Assembly: GCA_964399605.1 (NCBI GenBank)
Contig: CAYNRH010000027.1
Coordinates: forward strand, 1-11,832
DNA from: JAGGZI01 sp964399605
GTDB taxonomy: Archaea; Aenigmatarchaeota; Aenigmatarchaeia; PWEA01; JAGHBM01
DNA length: 11,832 nucleotides
Reading direction: 5' to 3'
In this document: in pieces, positions 1-7,073 of the stretch
How the letters are laid out: each line of letters opens with the position of its first letter
Numbering within the stretch: position 1 is the stretch's first letter
The notes under the pieces: generated by a model
Seen by the model: the letters and a program-made list of their open reading frames with translations, nothing else
The model's database searches: none
Told to the model about the DNA's origin: nothing
Translations under genes and position numbers: made by a program

Positions 1-2
1 AA

Positions 3-1052
3 CTAAATAATTCCCTTTTCTTTATACCAATCTATTGTTCTTTCTAGGCCTTCTCTTAAAGAATAAAGTGGCTTATAACCAAGCTCTTTTCTTGACTTTG
101 AGTTATCACAAATATAGATGCTGTTCGTAGTCCACCACACTGTTCTTCTGGAAACGTATGGCCTTCCCGTTTCTTTAACCTTGAAAGGCGGAAATGGCAA
201 AACTGTGCTTAATATTTCTCCAGTCAGTCCAATTACATATCCTAGGGGCTTTGGTATGGTGACTATTTTTAAGTCAATCCCCATAACGTCTGCAGCAGTT
301 TTAACAACATCTTTGACTTTGTATGAACCCTCGGAAATGAAGTAAGTTTCTCCTATTGCTCTTTTCTTTTCTCCAGCCAGATACATTCCATAAGCCTGAT
401 TTTTCACATAGCAAAATTCAAATAGGGTTTTTCCACTTCCAAATATGGGAAAGACTCCTCTCTTAACATTTCTGAAAAATCTTTCATGAAGGGCATTTCT
501 ATCACCATAAATCATCGGTGGCCTAACTATTGTAACAGGCAGATCATATTTTTTGTAGTATTCTTTACAGATTTTTTCACATGCTAGTTTGCTTTTTCCA
601 TACACGCAAACTGGATTTGGCTTTGTTTTCTCGTTGACAGGTTTTCCGTCAACCGATGGACCAGTTGCCTCAATACTGCTGGTGCAGACAACTCTTCCAA
701 CATTATTTTTTAGGCACGCGTCAAGCAGGTTTTTTGTTCCTGTGGCATTTACATCAAAATAAATCTTTTCAGGCAGTCCCTCGTATTCATGGGCAATGGC
801 AGCAAGATGATATACTTTATCCATTCCCTTTGTTGCTTTTTCAAGAGATTTTTTGTCAAGCAAATTTCCTTCAACGACTTCTACGCCTATTTTTTTTATA
901 TGATTTAAAATCTCATGTGATTTGTCGTTTTTATATGCAGGATGAATTTCACCTTTTCTAACCAAGACTCTTACTTTACATCCTTTATCTACTAGCAAGT
1001 CTACAAGGTGGCTGCCAATAAATCCAGCTCCGCCGGTAACAAGTACTTTCAT
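3..1052 (-). CDS. NAD-dependent SDR sugar epimerase/dehydratase
   Basis: Extended short-chain dehydrogenase of 349 residues that probably interconverts or oxidises a nucleotide sugar in the cytoplasm to supply a glycan precursor. The N-terminal Rossmann motif TGGAGFIG is at residues 6-13, the catalytic YGKSK (Tyr151, Lys155) follows a CTSS segment near 123-126, and RPPMIYG near 177-183 is typical of the substrate side. The C-terminus ends in the usual ELGYKP...L..TI.WYKEKG pattern. I chose the ATG at 1052 rather than an in-frame ATG at 1076, because the coding sequence then begins MKVLVTGG as the family does and the extra eight residues match nothing. It is the last visible gene of the minus-strand cluster, 34 nt after the Alg13-like gene. 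The stop codon (TAG) is at 3-5, so the gene is complete. The substrate cannot be read from sequence: UDP-hexose 4-epimerase, dehydratase and 3-beta-HSD-like reductase all fit. Confidence 0.88.
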   Translation of the reverse strand: MKVLVTGGAGFIGSHLVDLLVDKGCKVRVLVRKGEIHPAYKNDKSHEILNHIKKIGVEVVEGNLLDKKSLEKATKGMDKVYHLAAIAHEYEGLPEKIYFDVNATGTKNLLDACLKNNVGRVVCTSSIEATGPSVDGKPVNEKTKPNPVCVYGKSKLACEKICKEYYKKYDLPVTIVRPPMIYGDRNALHERFFRNVKRGVFPIFGSGKTLFEFCYVKNQAYGMYLAGEKKRAIGETYFISEGSYKVKDVVKTAADVMGIDLKIVTIPKPLGYVIGLTGEILSTVLPFPPFKVKETGRPYVSRRTVWWTTNSIYICDNSKSRKELGYKPLYSLREGLERTIDWYKEKGII

Positions 1053-1075
1053 AGTAAATAGTTGAAAACAAATCA

Positions 1076-1083
1076 ATTTAAAT
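1076..1083 (-). promoter_or_regulatory. Possible TATA box before the SDR gene
   Basis: ATTTAAAT lies about 24-31 nt upstream of the chosen ATG at 1052, the spacing expected of an archaeal TATA box for a leaderless transcript. I see no Shine-Dalgarno motif before this ATG, which fits a leaderless start. The 34-nt spacer is short and AT-rich, so a chance match is quite possible. If real, the gene has its own promoter in addition to read-through from upstream. Confidence 0.3.
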
Positions 1084-1086
1084 CTT

Positions 1087-1569
1087 TTAAGAAGAAAACC
1101 AATTGTTTATATATTTCTCTATTATCTGTGAAATTTTTCTTTCTTTCTTCTCTAGACCACGGTTTTTTATTTTTTCAGCTTTTTTTATGCATTCCTTCAA
1201 TATGGAAACATCTTCACAGACAATTAATTTTCCTTCTTTCTCCATTTCTCTGGCTATCTGGAACTGGTGGTTATCCACATGTTCGTTTAGTTCCTTTCTC
1301 CGCGGAACTGCAATCACTGGCTTTTTTGCTTTAACTGCATCAACGATCAACCCGACACCGGCATGTGTGATAACAATTCTAGCTTCCTTCAAATATTTCT
1401 GAAACTCTTCTTCCGGGAGGAAATCAAACCATTCACAATTTTTTGGTTTGAGTTTGGTTCTACCTGTTTGGACAACTATTTTTTCTTTTGTTTTTTTTGC
1501 AAGTTCATCAGCAGCTTCAACTAATCTTCTAAATTCATGTTTATCCGTTCCTACTGCAATAAATATCAA
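1087..1569 (-). CDS. Alg13-like GlcNAc-transferase catalytic subunit (GT28 C-terminal domain)
   Basis: This matches the C-terminal, UDP-sugar-binding half of MurG/Alg13 enzymes, about 160 residues. From the TTG it begins (M)IFIAVGTDKHEF, the classic Alg13/EpsF opening. HAGVG (residues 69-73) is the conserved nucleotide-sugar loop, and a P-R-x(4)-N-E-H-x-D-N-H-Q segment (89-102) matches the MurG/Alg13 donor-site signature. With the Alg14-like partner just upstream it should add the second GlcNAc-type sugar to Dol-PP-GlcNAc at the cytoplasmic membrane face. The start is inferred: the TTG overlaps the TGA of the Alg14 gene as TTGA and has GGTGGTG four nt upstream, so translation is probably coupled. 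An in-frame ATG at 1626 would add 19 residues with no family counterpart and would overlap the partner by 61 nt, so I rejected it. No membrane anchor is visible; membrane attachment would come through Alg14. Confidence 0.86.
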   Translation of the reverse strand: MIFIAVGTDKHEFRRLVEAADELAKKTKEKIVVQTGRTKLKPKNCEWFDFLPEEEFQKYLKEARIVITHAGVGLIVDAVKAKKPVIAVPRRKELNEHVDNHQFQIAREMEKEGKLIVCEDVSILKECIKKAEKIKNRGLEKKERKISQIIEKYINNWFSS

Positions 1570-2018
1570 AACACACCACCAGAGTAAATTGCTTTTGAGC
1601 CATATTTTTTCAATAAAGGTTTCCATTGGACCAAGAACAAATCCGAAAAAGGATAAAGAATTTTTCCAGTCATGGATGGTTCAGTTATTCTGCTGAAACT
1701 TTCTATATATATTAGTTTTTTACCAAAAAATTTTCCGATAATTGAGATTGGGACTGAAACGCCTGCTCCATCTGCGACAATAAGGTCTGGCTTTTCTTTT
1801 AAAAAAACTTTAAGACTCTGGATAAAAGATTTAAGAATACAAAAGAAATCTCTCTCGGGATTTTCTATTATGTAAACTTTTCTTTTGTTCGCAAGTTTTT
1901 TTGTATTCTCTCGCTCATATGTAACAATAAAATTTTCATGTTTTTTCCATATAGAGTCAAGTTCTAATAGTTGTTTCAGATGACCGCCCGCAGAGCATGC
2001 CAGGCATATTTTTACCAT
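1566..2018 (-). CDS. Alg14-like membrane-recruiting/acceptor subunit
   Basis: A 150-residue protein matching the N-terminal, lipid-acceptor half of MurG-type GT28 enzymes. SAGGHLKQLLEL (residues 9-20) is the Gly-rich acceptor loop of Alg14/MurG. ADGAGVSVP (82-90) and YIESFSR (104-110) match the conserved Alg14 segments, and the C-terminus ends with the YSGGVF tail typical of Alg14 (residues 145-150). In eukaryotes Alg14 anchors Alg13 on the ER membrane; here there is no clear N-terminal transmembrane helix, though residues 58-74 (FFCILKSFIQSLKVFL region) are hydrophobic and could be an amphipathic or monotopic membrane contact. The ATG at 2018 has AAGGTGA four nt upstream, overlapping the stop of the GT2 gene. 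Its 3' end overlaps the Alg13-like gene by four nt, as expected for an obligate heterodimer. Archaeal relatives include Agl24 of Sulfolobus acidocaldarius, which is a single-chain enzyme. Confidence 0.87.
   Translation of the reverse strand: MVKICLACSAGGHLKQLLELDSIWKKHENFIVTYERENTKKLANKRKVYIIENPERDFFCILKSFIQSLKVFLKEKPDLIVADGAGVSVPISIIGKFFGKKLIYIESFSRITEPSMTGKILYPFSDLFLVQWKPLLKKYGSKAIYSGGVF
1574..1580 (-). promoter_or_regulatory. Ribosome binding site for the TTG-started Alg13-like gene
   Basis: GGTGGTG, close to the archaeal consensus GGAGGTG, lies four nt before the TTG at 1569, inside the last codons of the Alg14-like gene. It is the main nucleotide-level argument for the TTG start over the upstream ATG at 1626. 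Confidence 0.55.
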
Positions 2019-2022
2019 AAAT

Positions 2023-2029
2023 TCACCTT
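2023..2029 (-). promoter_or_regulatory. Ribosome binding site of the Alg14-like gene
   Basis: AAGGTGA sits four nt before the ATG at 2018 and contains the TGA stop of the preceding GT2 gene. The arrangement implies translational coupling of the two genes. Confidence 0.6.
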
Positions 2030-2985
2030 AATTTCAACATCCCCATTAGAATACCAAGGCTAATCGCCAAGTTTCTAAGTATTATCAGAAACGGCGCTAT
2101 TAAAAGGAATTTCTTTTCAAATTTGGCCATGTTGATAGTTGATGGAAGTGTAATTAAGAACAATAATATTAAAAAAACAACAGAGTAAATGTAGTTGAAC
2201 GGGAGAAACAATAAGAACAACAAACCAAGCAATCCGGTCAATCCTATCTGCAAAAAATAAAGAGATGAATTGTAGCTTTGCCCTTTCTTCTTTTCGGGAT
2301 GTTTTTTGTAAAGCAGTTTCCCCCAGTAGCCGCGCCCATACTTCATCTTGAGGTATCTTTTCAGTGTGTCCGGGTGAGGATGATATACTATGGCTTTGGG
2401 ATTGAAGACCATCTTATAGCCGGCTTTATCTACCCTAAAGGAAAACTCGGGGTCTTCCCCGGACGCCCTTCTAAATGATGTGTCAAATCCTCCAAGCTTC
2501 ATGAACACATCTTTTCTGTAGGCAGCAGCATAAGTTCCTATAAAATCTATATACTTAAATTTTTTAGTTCTTTCATATCTTTCTTCAATTTCGTATTGTA
2601 CGAATCTTGCAATCAGCTTGTCTTTGTTAAGAATCTTATATCTCCCCTGCACGCCAACGACATCACCCTTTATAGGCCTTATCATCTCCTCTATCCAGTT
2701 TTTTTCTGGTACGCAGTCAGAATCTGTGAAAAGCAATATTTCTCCTTTGGAGTGCTTAGCACCGTTATTTCTTGCCGTGGCGGGACCGGCATTTTTTTCT
2801 GTAACTAATTTTATTTTTTTAGATTTTTTCATATACTTTTTAACTACGTCTGCAGTTCTATCCTTTGAGCCATCATCCACAACAATAACTTCATAATCTT
2901 TATATGTTTGATTAAGTAATGCTTCCAGAGTTTTTCCTATGATTTTCTCTGCGTTGTATGCAGGAATTATAACAGAAACTTTCAT
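2023..2985 (-). CDS. Family 2 glycosyltransferase with C-terminal membrane helices
   Basis: A 320-residue inverting GT-A glycosyltransferase. The N-terminal half holds SVIIPAYN (residues 4-11), VVDDGS (35-40), the metal-binding DSD (88-90) and the acceptor-site GED (176-178) with catalytic Asp. RGYWGK (218-223) resembles the Q/RxxRW region of processive or membrane GT2 enzymes. Three hydrophobic segments at about 243-262, 266-284 and 292-312 should anchor it in the membrane with the catalytic domain on the cytoplasmic side. It likely adds a sugar from a nucleotide donor to the growing Dol-PP-glycan; donor and linkage cannot be read from sequence. It starts directly after the stop of the radical SAM gene (TAAATG), with GTGAT just upstream, and ends four nt before the Alg14-like start, so co-expression is very likely. 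Confidence 0.9.
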   Translation of the reverse strand: MKVSVIIPAYNAEKIIGKTLEALLNQTYKDYEVIVVDDGSKDRTADVVKKYMKKSKKIKLVTEKNAGPATARNNGAKHSKGEILLFTDSDCVPEKNWIEEMIRPIKGDVVGVQGRYKILNKDKLIARFVQYEIEERYERTKKFKYIDFIGTYAAAYRKDVFMKLGGFDTSFRRASGEDPEFSFRVDKAGYKMVFNPKAIVYHPHPDTLKRYLKMKYGRGYWGKLLYKKHPEKKKGQSYNSSLYFLQIGLTGLLGLLFLLFLPFNYIYSVVFLILLFLITLPSTINMAKFEKKFLLIAPFLIILRNLAISLGILMGMLKLR

Positions 2986-4422
2986 TTAATCACTTTTCAG
3001 ATGTTTGAAAAAAACTTTTGCAGATTTTAAAGTTCTGATTGCTTCTTCCGGGCTTTTTATCCCTTGCCATATTTTGTATAATATATAGTTCCATCTTAAA
3101 TAATACTCTTTTCTAGCCTTGTAGCAAAGGTTTACAAGGTCTTTACTTGTAAAGTTAGGCAGTTTCAAGATAGTGCTGTGTTGTCCATTATCATCTAATA
3201 GTTTTGTGTAATCTTCTGTTTCCAAATAACCGTTTCTTTTTGCCCAGTCATAAGCTTCTGTTCCCGGATATACCATCAGTGGATAAAATTGAGCCGTATC
3301 ACAGTTTAACCTTTTGGCAAATTCTATGGTCCTTTGTATACTTTCTTTATCATCACCAGGCAGCCCAAGAATGAAACACCCGTTTACAAGCATACCAAGT
3401 TTTTTTGTGTCTTTCATAAACTTGAATTGCATATTTTCTGTAGTTCCCTTGTGAATGTTGTCAAGAACTTTCTGTGTAGGCGTTTCAAACCCAACACACA
3501 TCAAGCGGCATCCTGCTTCTTTCATTTTTTTGAGGGTCTCGTAGTCCGTGTTTACTCTGGCATTGCAGGACCATTTTAATTTTACTCTGTTTTTTATCAG
3601 TAGTTCAGAGATTTTTAAGGTTCTGCTCTTTACAACAGGGAATGTATCATCCTCCAGCATAACTTCTTTGACAAATGGCAGCTCTTCCTTTATGTATTTG
3701 AATTCCTCCAAAACATTCTCAGGACTTCTTGACCTGTAGGAACCCTTGAACGGTATGGGACAAAATGAACAATTATAGGGGCAGCCTCTGGCAGTTAGTA
3801 TGGTTACTTGAGGCCATCTGAGCGATGCATAAAAATATTTTTTTATGCCGTCTTTTCCAAAATGTTTCTTATAAACCCAAGAAACGAATGGAATCTCATC
3901 CAAATTTTCTATTGGCGGTCTGTCTTTGTTGTTTATGATTTTGTTACCTTTTCTATAGCTTAGGCCAAGAACATTACCCAAGTCTTTGCCGGATTCCAAT
4001 GCTTCGACTAAATCTCTGACAGTATAGTCATATTCCCCCCTACATACAAAATCAATTTTGTCAGACAGGCGAAACGCCTCTCTCATATCCATTCTGTGTG
4101 CTCCAACTAAACACACCTTACAACCAACTTCGCTCTTGACTCGGGATGCAAATTCCACATCATTTTTAAAGCTTGGAATACTCGTGTCAGAAACATACAA
4201 ATCTGGCTTGAATTCTTTGATGAATTTCATTGTTTCTTCTTTATTCCACTCATTTGCTATGGCATCAACAAGCTTTACATCATAACCCCCCTTATCTAAG
4301 ACACCGGTGGCGTATGCCAGATAGTAAGGATAATAAAAGGTTCCACCTTTTGTTACACAGGGGCTTCTGCTCTGCCTTGAATACTTTGGCATGAACGGCG
4401 GGTTTATCATTAATATTTTCAT
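2986..4422 (-). CDS. Radical SAM protein with N-terminal B12-binding-like domain
   Basis: A 478-residue protein with the layout of class B-type cobalamin radical SAM enzymes. Residues about 1-150 form a Rossmann-like B12-binding domain opening KILMINPPF, with no DxHxxG signature, as is common in this subfamily. The radical SAM core follows with ARGCPYNCSFCP (211-222): Cys214, Cys218 and Cys221 should bind the 4Fe-4S cluster. Downstream markers are MLEDDTF (255-261), the GFETP strand (311-315) and LGLPGDDKES (352-361). The last 90 residues are an uncharacterised helical extension. Family members C-methylate or otherwise modify unactivated carbons of sugars, lipids and natural products; HpnJ- and HpnP-like hopanoid enzymes share the domain order. 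Its place between the GPT and GT2 genes suggests a glycan or lipid-carrier modification, but this is inference. It sits 54 nt after the GPT gene and abuts the GT2 gene. Confidence 0.88.
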   Translation of the reverse strand: MKILMINPPFMPKYSRQSRSPCVTKGGTFYYPYYLAYATGVLDKGGYDVKLVDAIANEWNKEETMKFIKEFKPDLYVSDTSIPSFKNDVEFASRVKSEVGCKVCLVGAHRMDMREAFRLSDKIDFVCRGEYDYTVRDLVEALESGKDLGNVLGLSYRKGNKIINNKDRPPIENLDEIPFVSWVYKKHFGKDGIKKYFYASLRWPQVTILTARGCPYNCSFCPIPFKGSYRSRSPENVLEEFKYIKEELPFVKEVMLEDDTFPVVKSRTLKISELLIKNRVKLKWSCNARVNTDYETLKKMKEAGCRLMCVGFETPTQKVLDNIHKGTTENMQFKFMKDTKKLGMLVNGCFILGLPGDDKESIQRTIEFAKRLNCDTAQFYPLMVYPGTEAYDWAKRNGYLETEDYTKLLDDNGQHSTILKLPNFTSKDLVNLCYKARKEYYLRWNYILYKIWQGIKSPEEAIRTLKSAKVFFKHLKSD

Positions 4423-4458
4423 AATATCACATTGTCTTTTAATATTATCTTTAGAAAA

Positions 4459-4467
4459 GTATAAAAA
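4459..4467 (-). promoter_or_regulatory. Possible TATA box before the radical SAM gene
   Basis: TTTTTATAC lies about 37-45 nt upstream of the ATG at 4422, which would place transcription start near 4436 and give a short leader carrying GTGAT (4426-4430) as ribosome binding site. This 54-nt spacer is the longest in the minus-strand cluster, so an internal promoter here is plausible. No experimental support is visible and the DNA is AT-rich throughout. Confidence 0.35.
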
Positions 4468-4476
4468 CGATTATTT

Positions 4477-5484
4477 TTAAATGACGCCGGTTGAAACCAA
4501 TCCGAAAATCATAAATATAATCTCTATGAAAATAATTGTTGCTACTACTTCCCGTTCTTTAGCGTTTCTCTTGATAATTTTTGGAAGATATTTCATAGTT
4601 ATATGAGTTAATGAGTAACATTTCTTGTATCCGGGTTTAAGCGTACCGTCTTTTTGTGGTTTTCCAAAACTTTCTGCCTTGAATTTTGACCTTAATTTCA
4701 AGAAAAATTCTATGAAGTAAGGTATGAACAATATCAATGCCAGCCTTTCCATATTTCCGAGAATTGCAACTACTGCTATAAGAGCGCCAATTGAATATGT
4801 CAGTGTATCGCCAGGAAATATTTTTGCTGGATATTTGTTGAATAAAAGGAATCCAATTAGGGACGAAGTCATGAGAAAACATATTAAGGATACCCAGTAG
4901 CTCTGCGTAAAGTAAGATACAAAACCAAGCGTTCCAAGGATAATCGTTCCCATTCCAGCTTCAAGTCCGTTCATACCAGCAATCATGTTAAATCCATTTG
5001 CTGCACCTATTATACCAAGAGGTATTATAACGAGTGGATATATCAGACCAAAATTCACCGTGCCAATTATTGGAATGCTCATTATTGAATGTCCGGCGCT
5101 TATTGCCATTAACGGAATTGCTATCGGCAGTGTGAGTAACGGTTTTTGCCATTGTTTTAATCCCACTTTCCATCCTAAAATATCATCAACAAATCCAAGT
5201 ATTCCCGCGAGAAGAATGGATACTAAAACTGCAAATATCTCTATCATGTGTGTTGCTGTTTCAAGATAAAAGGTTTTCAAAAACACATAAAGGAGAATAC
5301 CAAAACTAAAGCTAAGAATGACAGCTATGCCTCCGCTCTCGGGTATTTTTGGTTTATTAATTTTGTTTAAGTCTGTTCCAACAAGTCCTGATTTCTTAGC
5401 AACTCTTATCCAAAGTTTTGTCAGAATAATCGCTGTAAAGAAGGTAACAATTAATATAATTCCAGCAAGCATAAATTCATTCAT
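4477..5484 (-). CDS. Polyprenyl/dolichyl-phosphate GlcNAc-1-phosphate transferase (GPT/Alg7 type)
   Basis: An integral membrane enzyme of 335 residues in the MraY/WecA/DPAGT1 superfamily, committing UDP-GlcNAc (or a related UDP-HexNAc) to dolichyl phosphate, the first step of N-glycan assembly. Visible signatures are NKPKIPESGG (43-52), the GFVDDILGWKVG loop with Asp100-Asp101 for metal, NGFNMIAGMNGLE (163-175) and FPGDTLTYSIGA (223-234). The NGFN-x-AG-NGLE pattern and the hydrophilic loop near 262-290 resemble eukaryotic Alg7 and archaeal AglH more than bacterial MraY. About ten hydrophobic segments are present. The start is the ATG at 5484, which overlaps the TAA of the GT-C gene as TAATG and has AAGGTG five nt upstream. 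An ATG at 5511 would add nine residues and lacks family support. UDP-HexNAc specificity is inferred. Confidence 0.92.
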   Translation of the reverse strand: MNEFMLAGIILIVTFFTAIILTKLWIRVAKKSGLVGTDLNKINKPKIPESGGIAVILSFSFGILLYVFLKTFYLETATHMIEIFAVLVSILLAGILGFVDDILGWKVGLKQWQKPLLTLPIAIPLMAISAGHSIMSIPIIGTVNFGLIYPLVIIPLGIIGAANGFNMIAGMNGLEAGMGTIILGTLGFVSYFTQSYWVSLICFLMTSSLIGFLLFNKYPAKIFPGDTLTYSIGALIAVVAILGNMERLALILFIPYFIEFFLKLRSKFKAESFGKPQKDGTLKPGYKKCYSLTHITMKYLPKIIKRNAKEREVVATIIFIEIIFMIFGLVSTGVI

Positions 5485-7070
5485 TACAACACCTTGTAAA
5501 CAACTACACAATCCTGTTCATTGGTGCTCATACAATTGTCCGGGTACTCATATACTTTTTTAAAGTGATCAGAATTTTGAATGTATTTAACGAAAACCCA
5601 TGGATAGCTCTCCTTTTCCTTTCCGGGTCTGATTGAGAATTTTTGTATATAGATGTAATCAACACCATGAGTTTTCATTATTTCATATGAAGTGTCATTT
5701 CCTGAAAGAAGTATTTCTTTTCCGCCAGGATCTCCGGCATATATACTATCTCTTTTACAGGCATATTCTGCCCTATGCTGCCATAGTGTTAGTAATAGAG
5801 AGTCTTTTGGAGTATTTCTTCTTATCCAATCACAGCCCTTGAAAAAAGCTGATGAAAATTCCTTTATTGGCCTTAAACTTTCTGCTTTGGCATGTGTAGA
5901 AAATATACCGAACAAGACCAGCATGAAAATGAATATTATTGCAATAATTTTTCCTGTATTTTCTCCGTAACCCTTCAAAAAATTATATATTCTATCTGAA
6001 GCCAAACCAGCCATCATAGCAAAAGGTACTGTTATATATAGCATGTTTCTTGCAGCACTTTCCGCTGTTGCCCCCCTGCTTACATAAAATAATATTCCCC
6101 CCAAAACAAAAAACCATATCAAAATTGTCCAATCTTTTTTATTTCTTCTCATAATAAGGTATGAAAAACCAATGACAGCAAATATAAATGGCACCAGAGC
6201 ATATGCAAACTGAATGAAGTTCAAAAGTCCCATGTTAAGAATTGTTGCACCGGTTCCTAGTCCAACTTCTGTTGGCGACAACATCTTACCTACACTTAGG
6301 TTCGGCAATTGCTTCAAAATTTCTTGTTTCGGAAAATAATTTTCTATAAACGGCATTCCAGGGTTCCCCAGAACTAAAAAATTATGAATCAAGTATACTG
6401 GAGTTAAGACTATCAGGAATGCTACAAGTAGGAGGAGAAAGTTTTTCAGCCAATTTTTTTTGTATAAGAGTAATATCAGTAAGAAGACAGCAGGAAGAAC
6501 AAGAGAGCCAACGTCTGTGATGGCTGCAAAACCAGAAAGAATTCCTGCCAAAACAAAAAACAATTTTCTTTTCTCCTTAAATCCTCTATAAATAAACAAT
6601 ATGCTTAACGAACTTAGAAGAACAGCAAAAACTTCAACATAGAGCAAAACAGAGTATGTGATGAAAGATGGAATTATACTCAAGAACAGTGCGCTAAGAA
6701 CTCCAGCTTTAAGTGAGTACATTCTTTTTCCTAAGAAGAAAACAACCAAACACCCCAAAGTTCCAATAATAGGATTCAGTGCTTTGACGAATATTTCTCC
6801 CCCAGCAAACATGGATGAAACCAAAAATATGTAAAGCGGCGGTCTGAGGAAGAACGCTCTGTAAGCGTCTGATTGACTTTGTATGAGATAATATTTCGGT
6901 ATTTCTAGGTGATTTAAAATCCACTCTCCTCTTGAAGCATAGAATCCCTCATCTCCGAATACTATTGGTGTGGTGAGTGTTACATTCAAATTTATGAGGA
7001 GAAATGAAACAATAATTATTGCAAGTATTCCATACCAAAAATGATTTTCTGTTATCTCCATCTTTATCAT
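5484..7070 (-). CDS. GT-C membrane glycosyltransferase (PMT/ArnT type)
   Basis: A 528-residue multi-pass protein that should transfer a sugar from a lipid-phosphate donor, such as Dol-P-hexose, on the outer face of the membrane. After the first helix (about 12-28) the first external loop carries Asp40-Glu41 in GDEGFYASRGEW, the catalytic or metal acidic motif of PMT/ArnT enzymes, and RPPLYIF (76-82) matches the ArnT-like loop. About ten to twelve hydrophobic segments reach to residue 395, then a soluble C-terminal domain of about 130 residues follows with several Cys (including CDW, YACK, NCMS and QDC). The gene lies three nt after the Dol-P-Man synthase-like gene and overlaps the GPT start by one nt, so it is the obvious user of the Dol-P-sugar. 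The start could also be the ATG at 7061, which has GATGAT four nt upstream. The acceptor is unknown: lipid-linked oligosaccharide is likely, protein O-mannosylation possible. Confidence 0.86.
   Translation of the reverse strand: MIKMEITENHFWYGILAIIIVSFLLINLNVTLTTPIVFGDEGFYASRGEWILNHLEIPKYYLIQSQSDAYRAFFLRPPLYIFLVSSMFAGGEIFVKALNPIIGTLGCLVVFFLGKRMYSLKAGVLSALFLSIIPSFITYSVLLYVEVFAVLLSSLSILFIYRGFKEKRKLFFVLAGILSGFAAITDVGSLVLPAVFLLILLLYKKNWLKNFLLLLVAFLIVLTPVYLIHNFLVLGNPGMPFIENYFPKQEILKQLPNLSVGKMLSPTEVGLGTGATILNMGLLNFIQFAYALVPFIFAVIGFSYLIMRRNKKDWTILIWFFVLGGILFYVSRGATAESAARNMLYITVPFAMMAGLASDRIYNFLKGYGENTGKIIAIIFIFMLVLFGIFSTHAKAESLRPIKEFSSAFFKGCDWIRRNTPKDSLLLTLWQHRAEYACKRDSIYAGDPGGKEILLSGNDTSYEIMKTHGVDYIYIQKFSIRPGKEKESYPWVFVKYIQNSDHFKKVYEYPDNCMSTNEQDCVVVYKVL
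5490..5495 (-). promoter_or_regulatory. Ribosome binding site of the GPT gene
   Basis: AAGGTG lies five nt before the ATG at 5484, inside the final codons of the GT-C gene. It decides for this ATG over the in-frame ATG at 5511 and suggests coupled translation. Confidence 0.6.
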
Positions 7071-7073
7071 CTG

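Noticed and set aside
1570..1626. N-terminal extension of the Alg13-like protein from the ATG at 1626
   Set aside because: The 19 extra residues are just the Alg14-like 3' end read in another frame, without family match; the TTG with GGTGGTG upstream fits the family start.
1566..2018. Frameshift explanation for the separate Alg14 and Alg13 genes
   Set aside because: Both halves have family-typical starts and ends (the YSGGVF tail of Alg14 and the IFIAVGT opening of Alg13), so natural split genes fit better than a broken MurG-like fusion.
4423..4476. A riboswitch (for example cobalamin) before the B12-type radical SAM gene
   Set aside because: The spacer is only 54 nt, far too short for a cobalamin riboswitch, and shows no B12-box-like or paired element.
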